Below are positions 15,733 through 23,614 of a stretch of 32,942 nucleotides of DNA, one piece after another. The DNA is from Candidatus Aminicenantota bacterium. GTDB taxonomy: Bacteria > Acidobacteriota > Aminicenantia > Aminicenantales > Aminicenantaceae. The translations under genes and the position numbers were made by a program. Every line of letters starts with the position of its first letter. Position 1 is the stretch's first letter. The notes beneath the pieces were generated by a model. The model was not told the origin of the DNA. It made no database searches and worked only from the letters and a program-made list of their open reading frames with translations. The stretch covers positions 56,436 to 89,377 of the forward strand of contig WVZK01000143.1 of NCBI GenBank assembly GCA_011772475.1, read 5' to 3'.

Positions 15733-17470
15733 TCGATATCTCCCCGTCTTTTACGGTTTCTCTTAAAACTTCCTCGACCGAGGTTATTCCTTCTTTTATC
15801 TTAATCAATCCGCTTTGACGCAAGGTAATCATTCCCTGCTCCATAGCTATCTGTTTTATCTCCCTGGGTTGTCCCTTTCTTAAAATTACATCTCTTATAG
15901 TATCATTTATTTCCATGACTTCAAAAAGCCCGGTCCTCCCTTTGTAGCCTGTGTCATTGCAGGCAGCACAGCCCTTTGTTTTAAAAGCGGTCACTTTCTT
16001 GGCCTCTTCTAGAGAAAAGCCGATGTCAACTAGGGCTTCAGGAGCAAGCTTTTGTTCTTCGCGACATTTAGTACAGAGGCGTCTTACTAGCCTTTGGGCC
16101 ACGATCAGAACGAGAGAGTCGGAAATCAAAAAGGGCTCGATGTCCATGTTCACCAGCCTGATGATCGTGCCTGCTGCGTCATTGGTATGAACCGTGGAAA
16201 AGACCAGATGGCCGGTTAGTGCGGCTTTAATGGCAATATCAACCGTCTCATAATCCCTCATCTCACCGACAAGCATGATATCAGGGTCTTGCCTTAAGAA
16301 AGATCTTAGAGAAGAAGCAAAATTTAAGCCAATCTCTTCCTTTATATTAACCTGGTTTATCCCAGGCATATAAAATTCTACAGGATCTTCAGCGGTCATG
16401 ATGTTCTTTTCCTGGGCGTTTAAGTTGGAAATAGCGGAATACAAAGTATTCGTTTTACCGCTTCCGGTGGGCCCCGTAACCAGGATAATTCCCCATGGCC
16501 TGACTATAGCTTGTTGAAAAACATCAAGAGAATCCTTCTCAAAGCCTAATTTCGTAAGGTCTAACTTCAACATTTCGCGGTCAAGAATACGAGAAACAAT
16601 TTTCTCCCCAAATATAGTTGGTATGGCAGAGACTCTCATATCAACTTCTTTGCGATTGTTCTCCCCCCACTTTACTCTCATTTTTATCCGCCCATCCTGA
16701 GGCAGCCTTTTTTCTGCGATATCCATGGTTGAGAGGATTTTCACCCTGGAGATCACCGGATTTTTAAACTTCATGGCAAGATCCATCATTTCATGAAGAA
16801 CGCCGTCAATGCGGTATCTCACTCTGAAGGAGCGCTCATAAGGCTCAAAATGGACATCACTGGCTCCTTTTCTTATGGCGTCCATGAATATTGTGTTCAC
16901 AAGGGTGATGACAGGAGCTTCCTCTGTAGAATGAACAAGCTCCTCCATATTATACTCTTGGTCTTCTTCCTCTATAACGTCAACTGCTCCGGTAGCATCA
17001 GTTTGCTCGAATTCTTCGATTATTTCTTTAACACGTATGGAATCAGAAGCGCCGTAGTATTTGTTTATGGCATCATTAATACCCGACTCTGAGGCGATAA
17101 CAGGCTGGATGCTCAAACTTGTGCGAAACCTTACATTTTCGATTACGTCCAAATCTGTCGGGTCAACCATGGCCATCGTTAGAAAAGACCTAATCCTATG
17201 AATGGGCATAATCATGTGTTTTTTGGCGATGTCTACAGGAATAAGATTGATGACATCAGGGTAGACCTCGAATTGACTGAGGTCAATATACGGGTACCCA
17301 AGCTGGCGGCTTAATGCCTGGGCCATTTCTTCTTCAGAAACGTGACCTAAAGTTACTAGGGCACTCCCGATAGAAACTTTATTCTTCTTCTCATAATCAA
17401 GAGCAGCTTTCAGCTGGTCTGTGTTGATTATTTTTTCCCTGATTAGAAGTTCGCCAAGGTTAGATCCCAT
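15704..17470 (-). CDS. pilB: Type IV pilus extension ATPase
   Basis: PilB powers pilin polymerisation. The 588 residues comprise an N-terminal MshEN/T2SSE_N domain (about 1-150, LGELLIREKIINTDQLKAAL), then the secretion ATPase core with SDVHFEPYE, Walker A VTGPTGSGKTNTLY (about 330), the Asp box AEDPVEF, Walker B PDIMLVGEMRD and His box HLVFSTVHTNDA. A zinc tetracysteine follows: CTKC near 463 and CAAC near 501. AAGGAG lies six bases before the ATG. It is the first gene of the pilus operon, and its promoter overlaps a TTGACAA/TTGTCAA palindrome. Confidence 0.95.
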   Translation of the reverse strand: MGSNLGELLIREKIINTDQLKAALDYEKKNKVSIGSALVTLGHVSEEEMAQALSRQLGYPYIDLSQFEVYPDVINLIPVDIAKKHMIMPIHRIRSFLTMAMVDPTDLDVIENVRFRTSLSIQPVIASESGINDAINKYYGASDSIRVKEIIEEFEQTDATGAVDVIEEEDQEYNMEELVHSTEEAPVITLVNTIFMDAIRKGASDVHFEPYERSFRVRYRIDGVLHEMMDLAMKFKNPVISRVKILSTMDIAEKRLPQDGRIKMRVKWGENNRKEVDMRVSAIPTIFGEKIVSRILDREMLKLDLTKLGFEKDSLDVFQQAIVRPWGIILVTGPTGSGKTNTLYSAISNLNAQEKNIMTAEDPVEFYMPGINQVNIKEEIGLNFASSLRSFLRQDPDIMLVGEMRDYETVDIAIKAALTGHLVFSTVHTNDAAGTIIRLVNMDIEPFLISDSLVLIVAQRLVRRLCTKCREEQKLAPEALVDIGFSLEEAKKVTAFKTKGCAACNDTGYKGRTGLFEVMEINDTIRDVILRKGQPREIKQIAMEQGMITLRQSGLIKIKEGITSVEEVLRETVKDGEISNDKNDSGNA

Positions 17471-17954
17471 TATTGCTCCTTATGGGGTTCCTCTAAAATA
17501 TATAATTTGACAATATTTGTCAACTCTTTTCACCTTTGTCTTTCCTAAAACACTTCTTAAAGAATTCATAGGTAATAGACGGTAACTGCCAGTCATTTTT
17601 CTCTTCTTCCCAAAACAATTTCCTCAGATAGAATCCACAGATTAGCTACAGCGAAAGCATATGGTTGCAGAGAACTCTTATACTGTCAATCATCAGTAGG
17701 GGGGATATGAAAGGTGAATTTTCTATTCATTCCCTCACCTGAAAAGGCTAAAGGGTTCACCGCAGTCGAGGATGTGTGCGAGCCAAAAATCACATTATAG
17801 ATTAGGAGATGTTGAAAAATGGGGATAATCCTCATTTTTTGCCATTTATGCGTTGGTTTTTTAAATTCTGATCTCGTCTGCTGCTAAACGAACAACCTCG
17901 CCTTATTCACTCCTGTTCGTTTTTCTTCCCTTAAAACACAACAAAGAAGACATG
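17471..17954. other. Non-coding gap upstream of pilB
   Basis: These 484 bases contain the pilB promoter (17495-17523), a REP-like palindrome AAAAATGGGGA-TAA-TCCTCATTTTT (17815-17839, one G-T pair) and a 9-bp inverted repeat AAACGAACA / TGTTCGTTT (17886-17894, 17914-17922) followed by T residues on the plus strand. No ORF of useful size with a ribosome site was found. Confidence 0.5.
17495..17523 (-). promoter_or_regulatory. Predicted pilB promoter with overlapping palindrome
   Basis: On the minus strand TTGACA (17523-17518) is followed after 17 bases by TATTTT (17500-17495); a TATATT at 15-base spacing is an alternative. The -35 lies in a perfect TTGACAA-N3-TTGTCAA palindrome (17507-17523), a possible operator. 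Confidence 0.4.
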
Positions 17955-18581
17955 CTAAAGTCTACCTTTTAATCCTACCAAAAAAATAGTTCCATCAAGC
18001 TCAAAAAAGCCTGGGGCTCCAGAAAACGTACTGAGTTCAAAGTTTAAACCAAACTTCCTGGTAATCCAGAGGATACCTCCAAAGGTAAATTGAAAATAAT
18101 AATAATTTCCCGCTGCAGCAATAGTATCCCCAAACCAAATGTCTTCTATATCCTCACTAATACGAATATAATTATATCTTCCCACAAAATAGGGCTCAAA
18201 GAAATCCATCTTGTAACTAAGAATAGGGCCCGTATAAGCATACATTCCGTTTGCTGTCGCCCCCAAACCAAAAAGACCCGCAGAGGAGAAACCGTTTTCT
18301 ATGGTGTTTGTGAAGGAGTATTTTCCAAAAAGGCCTATGGCAAAAGGTTCAAGATGAAATCCGATATCTAAATTAGATGTCATGCCAACAGCAACTTTAG
18401 CTGCTGGACACCACGCTTCTTCGGCCAAGGGTATTGCTCCTGCATCCAATCCGATTTTTCCTTTGTCTAAAGACCTCGCAGTAAAATTGCTGGATAAAGG
18501 TGCTACACAACCTGAAAGCACCAAGAGAGAGAAACCAAGAAATAAAGCTGGTAATTTTTTTATTTTATGCCTCCTTATCAT
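17955..18581 (-). CDS. Putative outer-membrane lipoprotein, function unknown
   Basis: The product has a lipoprotein signal (KKLPALFLGFSLLVLSGC) with Cys at residue 25 of the longest frame. The mature part is rich in Gly and aromatic residues in alternating stretches (FGKYSF, MYAYTGPILSYKM, YFVGRYNYIRI, FGGILWITRKFGLNFEL) and ends in GLKGRL, suggestive of a small beta-barrel. Start choice is uncertain. The ATG at 18581 gives 208 residues, but AAGGAGG lies after it, six bases before an ATA codon at 18563 that aligns with the ATG of the neighbouring gene's leader; starting there gives 202 residues and a textbook MKK-type signal. It has a PhoB/PhoP-type box and is probably co-regulated with the gene at 18663-19202. 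Confidence 0.7.
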   Translation of the reverse strand: MIRRHKIKKLPALFLGFSLLVLSGCVAPLSSNFTARSLDKGKIGLDAGAIPLAEEAWCPAAKVAVGMTSNLDIGFHLEPFAIGLFGKYSFTNTIENGFSSAGLFGLGATANGMYAYTGPILSYKMDFFEPYFVGRYNYIRISEDIEDIWFGDTIAAAGNYYYFQFTFGGILWITRKFGLNFELSTFSGAPGFFELDGTIFLVGLKGRL

Positions 18582-18601
18582 TGCCCTTAATTAATATAAG
18601 C

Positions 18602-18645
18602 CTTATAGTAGAGAAGTTGTTAAAAATTTGTTTAGATTCTGTAAA
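18602..18645 (-). promoter_or_regulatory. Predicted Pho-type box and -10 of the lipoprotein gene
   Basis: On the minus strand TTTACA-N5-TAAACA-N5-TTAACA (18645-18618) gives three hexamers at an exact 11-base period. TATAAG (18607-18602) follows after 10 bases. OmpR/PhoB-family activators bind direct repeats of this period in place of a -35. Confidence 0.55.
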
Positions 18646-18662
18646 GCTATCAGCAAGATATA

Positions 18663-19202
18663 TCATTTATAATTACGAATTCGAGCTTTCTTGCGCAATT
18701 TGTCAATTGCCTCTTTTATTTCTAAATCTGACATTCCTTTAATCTGGATATTTATATTTATACCCTCACTTGCACCAATTGCTCCTCCTAATACTGTGCC
18801 TATGATCGAACCAAATAATAATCCTTTTACAATTGTGCTTTCATCAGCAAACATGCTTGAGAAAATAATGGGTGCAGGCTTTCCAATCATAGGAATAACC
18901 GCTGCTCCGATAGCACCTCCAGCGAAAGCTCCAAACGTAGCTCCCACCAAAGCTTTTGATTTCTTTACGATTGTTATAGCTGCAACATCTTTAAAATCAA
19001 CTGATTCGTCTGCCCCTGTTACTGAATCTAACAATAGAAGCGCATTGGGTTTAATTACGATGAGTTCACCTTTAATTTCCCTGCTATCTTTTTTCTGGAT
19101 CAAAAGCACGGCTCCTCGTCTTTCTATTGCTAACATATCTCCTGAAAGGATCGCCAAAGAAAAGACGAGTAACAATGAAACGGACTTTATGTTTTTTTTC
19201 AT
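18663..19202 (-). CDS. Exported glycine-zipper protein, function unknown
   Basis: The 179-residue product has a Sec signal (MKKNIKSVSLLLVFSLAILSG). A small beta-rich segment follows (RRGAVLLIQKKDSREIKGELIVIKPNALLLLDS...VDFKDVAAITIVKK, residues 27-81), then two Gly/Ala-rich hydrophobic stretches (ATFGAFAGGAIGAAVIPMIG and GLLFGSIIGTVLGGAIGASEG) like glycine-zipper membrane segments, and a charged tail (EIKEAIDKLRKKARIR). GGAGG lies seven bases before the ATG. No enzyme motif was recognised. It is probably an envelope-anchored accessory protein. A four-unit Pho-type repeat array precedes it. Confidence 0.72.
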   Translation of the reverse strand: MKKNIKSVSLLLVFSLAILSGDMLAIERRGAVLLIQKKDSREIKGELIVIKPNALLLLDSVTGADESVDFKDVAAITIVKKSKALVGATFGAFAGGAIGAAVIPMIGKPAPIIFSSMFADESTIVKGLLFGSIIGTVLGGAIGASEGININIQIKGMSDLEIKEAIDKLRKKARIRNYK

Positions 19203-19229
19203 TTTAAGCCTCCATTGCCAATTTAGGCT

Positions 19230-19284
19230 TTTGTAGGGGGAAAGTTGTTAATAATTCGTTAAGAGTTTGTAAAAATTTTGTTAA
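19230..19284 (-). promoter_or_regulatory. Predicted Pho-type box and -10 of the glycine-zipper gene
   Basis: On the minus strand TTAACA-N5-TTTACA-N5-TTAACG-N5-TTAACA (19284-19246) has four hexamers at an exact 11-base period. After 10 bases comes TACAAA (19235-19230, four of six -10 matches). The 31 bases covering the three promoter-proximal hexamers match the box at 18615-18645 at 26 positions. Confidence 0.6.
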
Positions 19285-19387
19285 ATTGCTGGTTTTTGTT
19301 GGAAAATGGGGACAGTTCCGATTTCACATATTTGTGCGATTGATTTCTTCCAATTCTAGAGCTAAGATAAAAAAAAGGGATGTAGAT

Positions 19388-19831
19388 TTGAAAAAACTAT
19401 TATTCCCTTCTTCAATTCTTGTCCTTCTTATGGGGATGATTAACTGCACTTCATACATGGATAAATATCATCAGGGCAGCCAAAAAATTCATTTTTACCA
19501 CGGTCAAAAACTCCAGGATAGATTTATTTCTATCCTAAATTTCACAACTGATGAAATTGAGTTTAAGATTAAAATAGCGTCAAGCCAGTACTATCTTTAC
19601 CACATAATTATAGATGAGGAAGAGGCGTGTATATCAGAAGGATGGTTTCCCACTTCTAAAATTAAAACCGAATTTTATACGGTCAGGATGAAAGCCAAAA
19701 AAGGGTTGAGCTTCCAGCCTGGAAAAAAGTATCGTTTATGCGTTGGTTTCCAGAATCCAGATCTTGTTTACTATCGTACGAACAAATATAAATGTTTTGT
19801 TGATTATGAGTTTGTCCTTCCCGAAGAATAA
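19388..19831 (+). CDS. Small putative lipoprotein, function unknown
   Basis: The frame is open from 19286, but the likely start is the TTG at 19388, a few bases after AAGGGA, giving 147 residues beginning MKKLLFPSSILVLLMGMINC. That is a signal sequence ending in a weak lipobox (Asn before Cys). The mature part has alternating beta-type segments (FISILNFTTDEIEFKIKI, YYLYHIIIDEEEACI, KYRLCVGFQNPD) and two more Cys residues near the end. No family was recognised. It is divergent from the glycine-zipper gene and ends before a T-rich hairpin. Confidence 0.6.
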   Translation: MKKLLFPSSILVLLMGMINCTSYMDKYHQGSQKIHFYHGQKLQDRFISILNFTTDEIEFKIKIASSQYYLYHIIIDEEEACISEGWFPTSKIKTEFYTVRMKAKKGLSFQPGKKYRLCVGFQNPDLVYYRTNKYKCFVDYEFVLPEE

Positions 19832-19872
19832 AACACAACTTCCCATAAAAAGCGAAATTACCAATATTTAAG

Positions 19873-19901
19873 TTGACAAGAATTGTCAAATTGTTTTTTT
19901 T
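19873..19901 (+). terminator. Probable terminator after the small lipoprotein gene
   Basis: TTGACAA-GAA-TTGTCAA (19873-19889) forms a 7-bp stem followed shortly by eight T residues (19894-19901), 42 bases after the stop. The stem is AT-rich, so efficiency may be modest. The same palindrome type overlaps promoters elsewhere in the window. Confidence 0.45.
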
Positions 19902-19974
19902 AAAGAAACCTATTTAGGAACAAAAATGAGAGCTGGCCTTGGTCTTAGGCCCAAAAGATAAATTCTAAAAACTT

Positions 19975-20652
19975 CTATTGCTTTCGTTCCATGACGATTG
20001 CATCTACTTGGCAGGAGGTAACACAAAGCCCGCAGCCATAACATTTATCTATAGACCATCTTAACTTGTCATTATCCCATGTGCGAGCTTCGAAGACACA
20101 CCGCTCGATGCATGTTCCACAATCTGTACACTTCGTCGGATCAGTTCGAGCGATATACTCAGAACGAGCGATAAGATCTTTTCTTCCATAAGATTTTAAA
20201 AGTTGTAAGTCGTGGCAACAACAGGAACAACAACTACATAATGCAAACAGCTTATAATCTGGTTTGTAGAGGGTTAGGTGCACAAGTCCCCTTTCGTTGG
20301 CCTTGCTCAAGGCTGCCTTTGCTTCCTCCATAGAAATCTTTCGCCCCCTGCCCTCCTTCACATACTTATCCGCTGCCTCGTTCAGCATCAAGCATACATC
20401 CAAGGGATTCTTGCAGCGCTTATAATGGCCCCGGCAGAGACATTCGGTAAGAGCAAATGACTTCGAATTTCGGATGATTTCGATTGCCTGTTCCGTCGGC
20501 AACACCCACTGTTTTGCTTGTAAAGATTCATTAACAGGCACGACTTTGGAAGAGACCTCTATCAAATCCTCTCTCAACCACATTTCATAACGGCGTAATC
20601 TCTTTTCAAGAAATACGTCTTTTGGCTTTACAGCTTTATTTTTCCTCATCAT
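19975..20652 (-). CDS. Cysteine-rich 4Fe-4S protein with C-terminal two-cluster ferredoxin domain
   Basis: The 225-residue protein is probably a cytoplasmic electron carrier or redox subunit. Its C-terminus has two ferredoxin motifs, CTDCGTCIERCVFEA and CYGCGLCVTSCQVDA, each CxxCxxCxxxC. The N-terminal half holds two further Cys clusters: ECLCRGHYKRCKNP...C (near 72-90) and the dense CSCCSCCCHDL (near 141-151), a pattern seen in uncharacterised Fe-S proteins of anaerobes. Its ATG overlaps the stop of the QueG-like gene by four bases, which points to a joint function and equal expression. Substrate and partner are unknown. Strong oxygen sensitivity is a reasonable inference. Confidence 0.82.
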   Translation of the reverse strand: MMRKNKAVKPKDVFLEKRLRRYEMWLREDLIEVSSKVVPVNESLQAKQWVLPTEQAIEIIRNSKSFALTECLCRGHYKRCKNPLDVCLMLNEAADKYVKEGRGRKISMEEAKAALSKANERGLVHLTLYKPDYKLFALCSCCSCCCHDLQLLKSYGRKDLIARSEYIARTDPTKCTDCGTCIERCVFEARTWDNDKLRWSIDKCYGCGLCVTSCQVDAIVMERKQ

Positions 20653-21611
20653 GACTCCATGTCCAGCGGAAGGGACTTTTTGGCTAGTAGCGCCCTCAAA
20701 TTCCTGGGCAAAATTTCATAATACGTAAGCATGCCCAGCTGCTCCAGCTTTTTGACCAAAGCTTTCGGCAGTTTTTCTATCGGCACTCTGTTCATAATGC
20801 AGGACGTCTCCTCCTTCGAAAAAGCACACGAATTTTCAATCCAATCCCTTTTGGCCTTATTTTCGGGACAGGACTGCTGGCAGTGCAGACAGCCAACTAA
20901 ACTGTTATGCCAGGAAGGTTTAAGCCAAAATGGGAAATCCAGCTTCCGTTCGTTGTGAAAAGTGATGCAGCGTTCAGCGTACAGAAGGAACCTTTCAGGA
21001 CAAATGGCTTGGGTGGGACAGTTTTTTTGACAGGATAAACAATGTCGGCAGCGCTCCATCATCCGTGGCTCAAGCCAGATATCCGCATCCGGAGGAAGGT
21101 CAGAATAAAATGCAGACAGTCTGAAATAACTCCCCATACCTCTGACATAAGCGATGTTGTTTTTTCCGTATTCCGCAAGTCCGCTGCAGACGGCAAGGAT
21201 TTTCAAAGGCAAAGCTGCTTTGGCAAAGCGGAAGTTCTGAGAAAGCGCATAGTCGTCTAGGATTTTAGCAACTTCAGCATCCGTTTCCTTAGAATAATTA
21301 GAAGGAATGAGAACCGGAGCCGTTGTATTGGTTAGGGTAAATGAAACCCTACGGTGAGGTTGAGGAGAGGCAACAACGATAATTGATTTGGCTCTGAGAA
21401 GATTGCCGGGCAAACGGAAGACGAAATCCCTCAGGTGTTCTTCGAATAAATCCCTATTCAACAGGCTGTGCTCACGCCATTCCGTCTGTTTTTGTTTGAG
21501 AGCCTTGACTCTCTTAACGGAGACGATTCGAGCTCTGTGACCTTTGTTTTCCAGCCTGCGATACAATTCTTGTGCTGGAGATACAAAATTTTTATGAACA
21601 AGTTTTGTCAC
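20649..21611 (-). CDS. QueG-like 4Fe-4S double-cluster protein (epoxyqueuosine reductase family)
   Basis: The 320-residue protein has the fold signature of the QueG/reductive dehalogenase-like family. It shows a central CSGLAEYGKNNIAYVRGMGSYF (QueG: CGLGWIGKN), then CRHCLSCQKNCPTQAI (first cluster), AERCITFHNE and VGCLHCQQSCPEN (second cluster). It lacks the C-terminal HEAT-type extension of some QueG proteins. The N-terminus is divergent, so true QueG activity on tRNA queuosine is doubtful; a corrinoid-linked reductase of another substrate is possible. It lies 16 bases after the transporter gene and overlaps the Fe-S gene, forming a three-gene operon. Confidence 0.8.
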   Translation of the reverse strand: MTKLVHKNFVSPAQELYRRLENKGHRARIVSVKRVKALKQKQTEWREHSLLNRDLFEEHLRDFVFRLPGNLLRAKSIIVVASPQPHRRVSFTLTNTTAPVLIPSNYSKETDAEVAKILDDYALSQNFRFAKAALPLKILAVCSGLAEYGKNNIAYVRGMGSYFRLSAFYSDLPPDADIWLEPRMMERCRHCLSCQKNCPTQAICPERFLLYAERCITFHNERKLDFPFWLKPSWHNSLVGCLHCQQSCPENKAKRDWIENSCAFSKEETSCIMNRVPIEKLPKALVKKLEQLGMLTYYEILPRNLRALLAKKSLPLDMES

Positions 21612-21627
21612 TTCTCTTACCCTCCTT

Positions 21628-22683
21628 TCAGCTCATTTTTTCCTGTGCATGGTATTCATCAAGTGGCGGCAACTCATATCTCCTCCCTGTATTAAAAGAC
21701 TGCCTTTGGGATTCTTGTCCTTTAATTTGGGGCTTGAATATGATGGCCTTTTCAGAGTTTCGTTTATCCGCTGAATGACGTTTTTCTGATTTGCGGGAAA
21801 CTATGGCCAAAACACCTGCAACCATCAAAATTGTGGCCATAAGTATCCTTGGCGAAAGGGACTCGCCGCCGCCGAACCAACCCACAAAAACAGCGATGAT
21901 AGGATTCACAAAGGCATAAGTGGAAACCTGAGCTGGGGAAACCGTATTCAGGAGCCAAATGTAGGCTGTAAATCCTATAATCGAGCCGAATAAGACCAGA
22001 TAGAACAAAGATGCCAGAGACAAAAAGGACGCGGAGGCAAGAGCCTTGTGTTCCCCAGTCAGAAGACCGACTAAAACAAGAGCCATGCCACCGCAGAGCA
22101 TCATCATCCCAGAGGCCAAAAAAGGACTTTTCGGAAGACTCCCGTATTTTGAATAAACTGAGCCGAAACACCAGGAAATTGTTCCGAAAAGTAGGACCGC
22201 AGCTCCGGCAAGATCCACGGACTGCCCACCAAGAAGTTTTGTAGGCTCGACAATAAGCACCATTCCTAGAAAGCCGAGCGCAAGACCTAAAATCACACTT
22301 CTGCCTATCTTGCTAACAGGGGAGCGAAAATATGAGAGGAGTATCATCCAAATAGGTGTGGTGGCTACGATAAGAGCCGCAACTCCGGATGGAAGGACCT
22401 GTTCGCTCCACGCCAAGGCACCATATCCCCCAAAAAAAAGCAGGATGCCGATGACAACGGCTGTTTTCCATTGTTGGAGGCTGGGATTTGCCTGCCCCCG
22501 AAAACGCGCCAAAGAATATAGGACAATTCCAGCCGATAGAAACCGGCATCCCATCATAAAAAAGGGAGGTATGGTCTCGATTGCAAAGCGGATCGCGAGG
22601 TATGTCGTTCCCCAAATGACGTAGATGGCTGCAAAAGCTATAAATATCTTTATTTTTAAAGGAATGCCACTGGTTTTTTCCAT
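21628..22683 (-). CDS. DMT-superfamily (EamA) transporter
   Basis: The protein is an inner-membrane drug/metabolite exporter with two EamA repeats and about ten hydrophobic helices (for example AAIYVIWGTTYLAIRFAIETIPPFF, then FGSIIGFTAYIWLLNTVSPAQVSTYAFVNPIIAV in the second half). It ends in a long charged tail. The start is placed at the ATG at 22683 because AGGAG lies seven bases upstream, giving 351 residues; an in-frame ATG at 22731 lacks a ribosome site. It resembles the YedA/RhaT-like branch. The promoter upstream carries two copies of the predicted CGNR operator. Substrate is unknown. Confidence 0.88.
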   Translation of the reverse strand: MEKTSGIPLKIKIFIAFAAIYVIWGTTYLAIRFAIETIPPFFMMGCRFLSAGIVLYSLARFRGQANPSLQQWKTAVVIGILLFFGGYGALAWSEQVLPSGVAALIVATTPIWMILLSYFRSPVSKIGRSVILGLALGFLGMVLIVEPTKLLGGQSVDLAGAAVLLFGTISWCFGSVYSKYGSLPKSPFLASGMMMLCGGMALVLVGLLTGEHKALASASFLSLASLFYLVLFGSIIGFTAYIWLLNTVSPAQVSTYAFVNPIIAVFVGWFGGGESLSPRILMATILMVAGVLAIVSRKSEKRHSADKRNSEKAIIFKPQIKGQESQRQSFNTGRRYELPPLDEYHAQEKMS

Positions 22684-22743
22684 GACCGAACTCCTGGTGA
22701 TGAAACTGTGTTTTCTTGTTGAAGCTATCATCTTAAACTCAAT

Positions 22744-22820
22744 ATAACCTATTAAATTCTATTTGGTGGTTATATGTTACAGAAAAAATTATAACCTGTC
22801 AAGCTTTTTTTGGTAGTTAT
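22744..22820 (-). promoter_or_regulatory. Transporter-operon promoter with two predicted CGNR operators
   Basis: Minus-strand TTGACA (22802-22797), a 17-base spacer and TAACAT (22779-22774) form the promoter. ATAACC-N18-AGTTAT (22791-22820) covers the -35 and ATAACC-N18-GGTTAT (22744-22773) lies just past the -10. The layout suits repression. Confidence 0.6.
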
Positions 22821-22910
22821 AATAAAAAAGTTGGGATTAAAAGATGGGATGAACCGATTACTGCATTTCAGCCCCAGGAATATCGGCTCATGCTGGGAAA
22901 ACGGCTGAGC

Positions 22911-23555
22911 TTAAGCTGCCGCGGATTGCTCTTTTTGTCGTTTTCGGTAAAAGCGCTTCGCTTTTGCCCTGTTTCCACATTCCATCATATCGCACCATCG
23001 CCTGCTTCTATTCCGACTTTTATCCATAAAGAGATAGCCACAGCCCCTATCATCTGCACACTCTTTCACCCTCTCTAAACCATCCGAAGTCAACAACTCG
23101 GCGGCTGATCGAACGACCGGATCCAACATACAATCAAGCTCTCCTTTTTCCTTGCTTGTGCTCCATATGAAACCATCTTTCGTATGAACTAGCCGCGATT
23201 GCGCCATGGTTTTGGAAAGATTCAGGTTTATCACTGTCATATCCTTTTCTGCTGGAAGATTTCCTATGGATACATCAGAAAAGACGTGATAAATAGCTTC
23301 TCTCAATTCTATGGCCCGTTTCAGCACATCTTCTGCCCTGGATGGTTCCCTTTCTGCCTCGCTAATCAATTCTTGAGCTTCCTTTTCTGAAAGGATTTCC
23401 GATTGAAGTGCCCATTTTACAAGATCATTGTAGGTTTTAAGCTTTTCTTTGGGATGTTCACTTGCGTGCCATGGGGCTGTATTAGCAAAATCCAGGCACA
23501 ATTCCCTGTCTATTTGGCTTTGCCTAATGCTCGCAGAAATCCGATTTTCAATCAT
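22911..23555 (-). CDS. CGNR zinc-finger / ABATE-domain transcription regulator
   Basis: The 214-residue protein has the N-terminal ABATE domain (LCLDFANTAPWHASEHPKEKL at 19-39, then LREAIYHVF and a long helical region). Its C-terminal CGNR zinc finger begins at about residue 166: C-X5-C, then YLFMDKSRNRSRRWCDMMECGNRAKAKRFYRKR, with the Cys pair and CGNR motif that give the name. The finger is predicted to bind DNA and the ABATE domain a small ligand. Its own promoter and that of the downstream transporter operon share an 18-spaced operator, so autoregulation and control of eamA are likely. Confidence 0.9.
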   Translation of the reverse strand: MIENRISASIRQSQIDRELCLDFANTAPWHASEHPKEKLKTYNDLVKWALQSEILSEKEAQELISEAEREPSRAEDVLKRAIELREAIYHVFSDVSIGNLPAEKDMTVINLNLSKTMAQSRLVHTKDGFIWSTSKEKGELDCMLDPVVRSAAELLTSDGLERVKECADDRGCGYLFMDKSRNRSRRWCDMMECGNRAKAKRFYRKRQKEQSAAA

Positions 23556-23614
23556 TTAATTTTCCTTAAGCTAGCGGCTATCCGATCTGCCCGCTTATCC
23601 AAAACAATCATTGA

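Noticed and set aside
9138-17470. A type II secretion system reading of the pilB-pilT-pilC-pilin cluster.
   Set aside because: PilT with the AVRNLIRE retraction motif, PilS-PilR and a sigma-54 pilin promoter point to type IV pili, and no gspC-M genes are present.
17886-17922. A rho-independent terminator at the AAACGAACA/TGTTCGTTT repeat.
   Set aside because: The T run follows on the plus strand, where no gene ends nearby, and the loop is about 19 bases, so no terminator is called.
18691-19236. A 181-codon open frame on the plus strand opposite the glycine-zipper gene.
   Set aside because: The minus strand has a signal peptide, ribosome site and promoter; the plus frame has a low-complexity composition mirroring it and no ribosome site.
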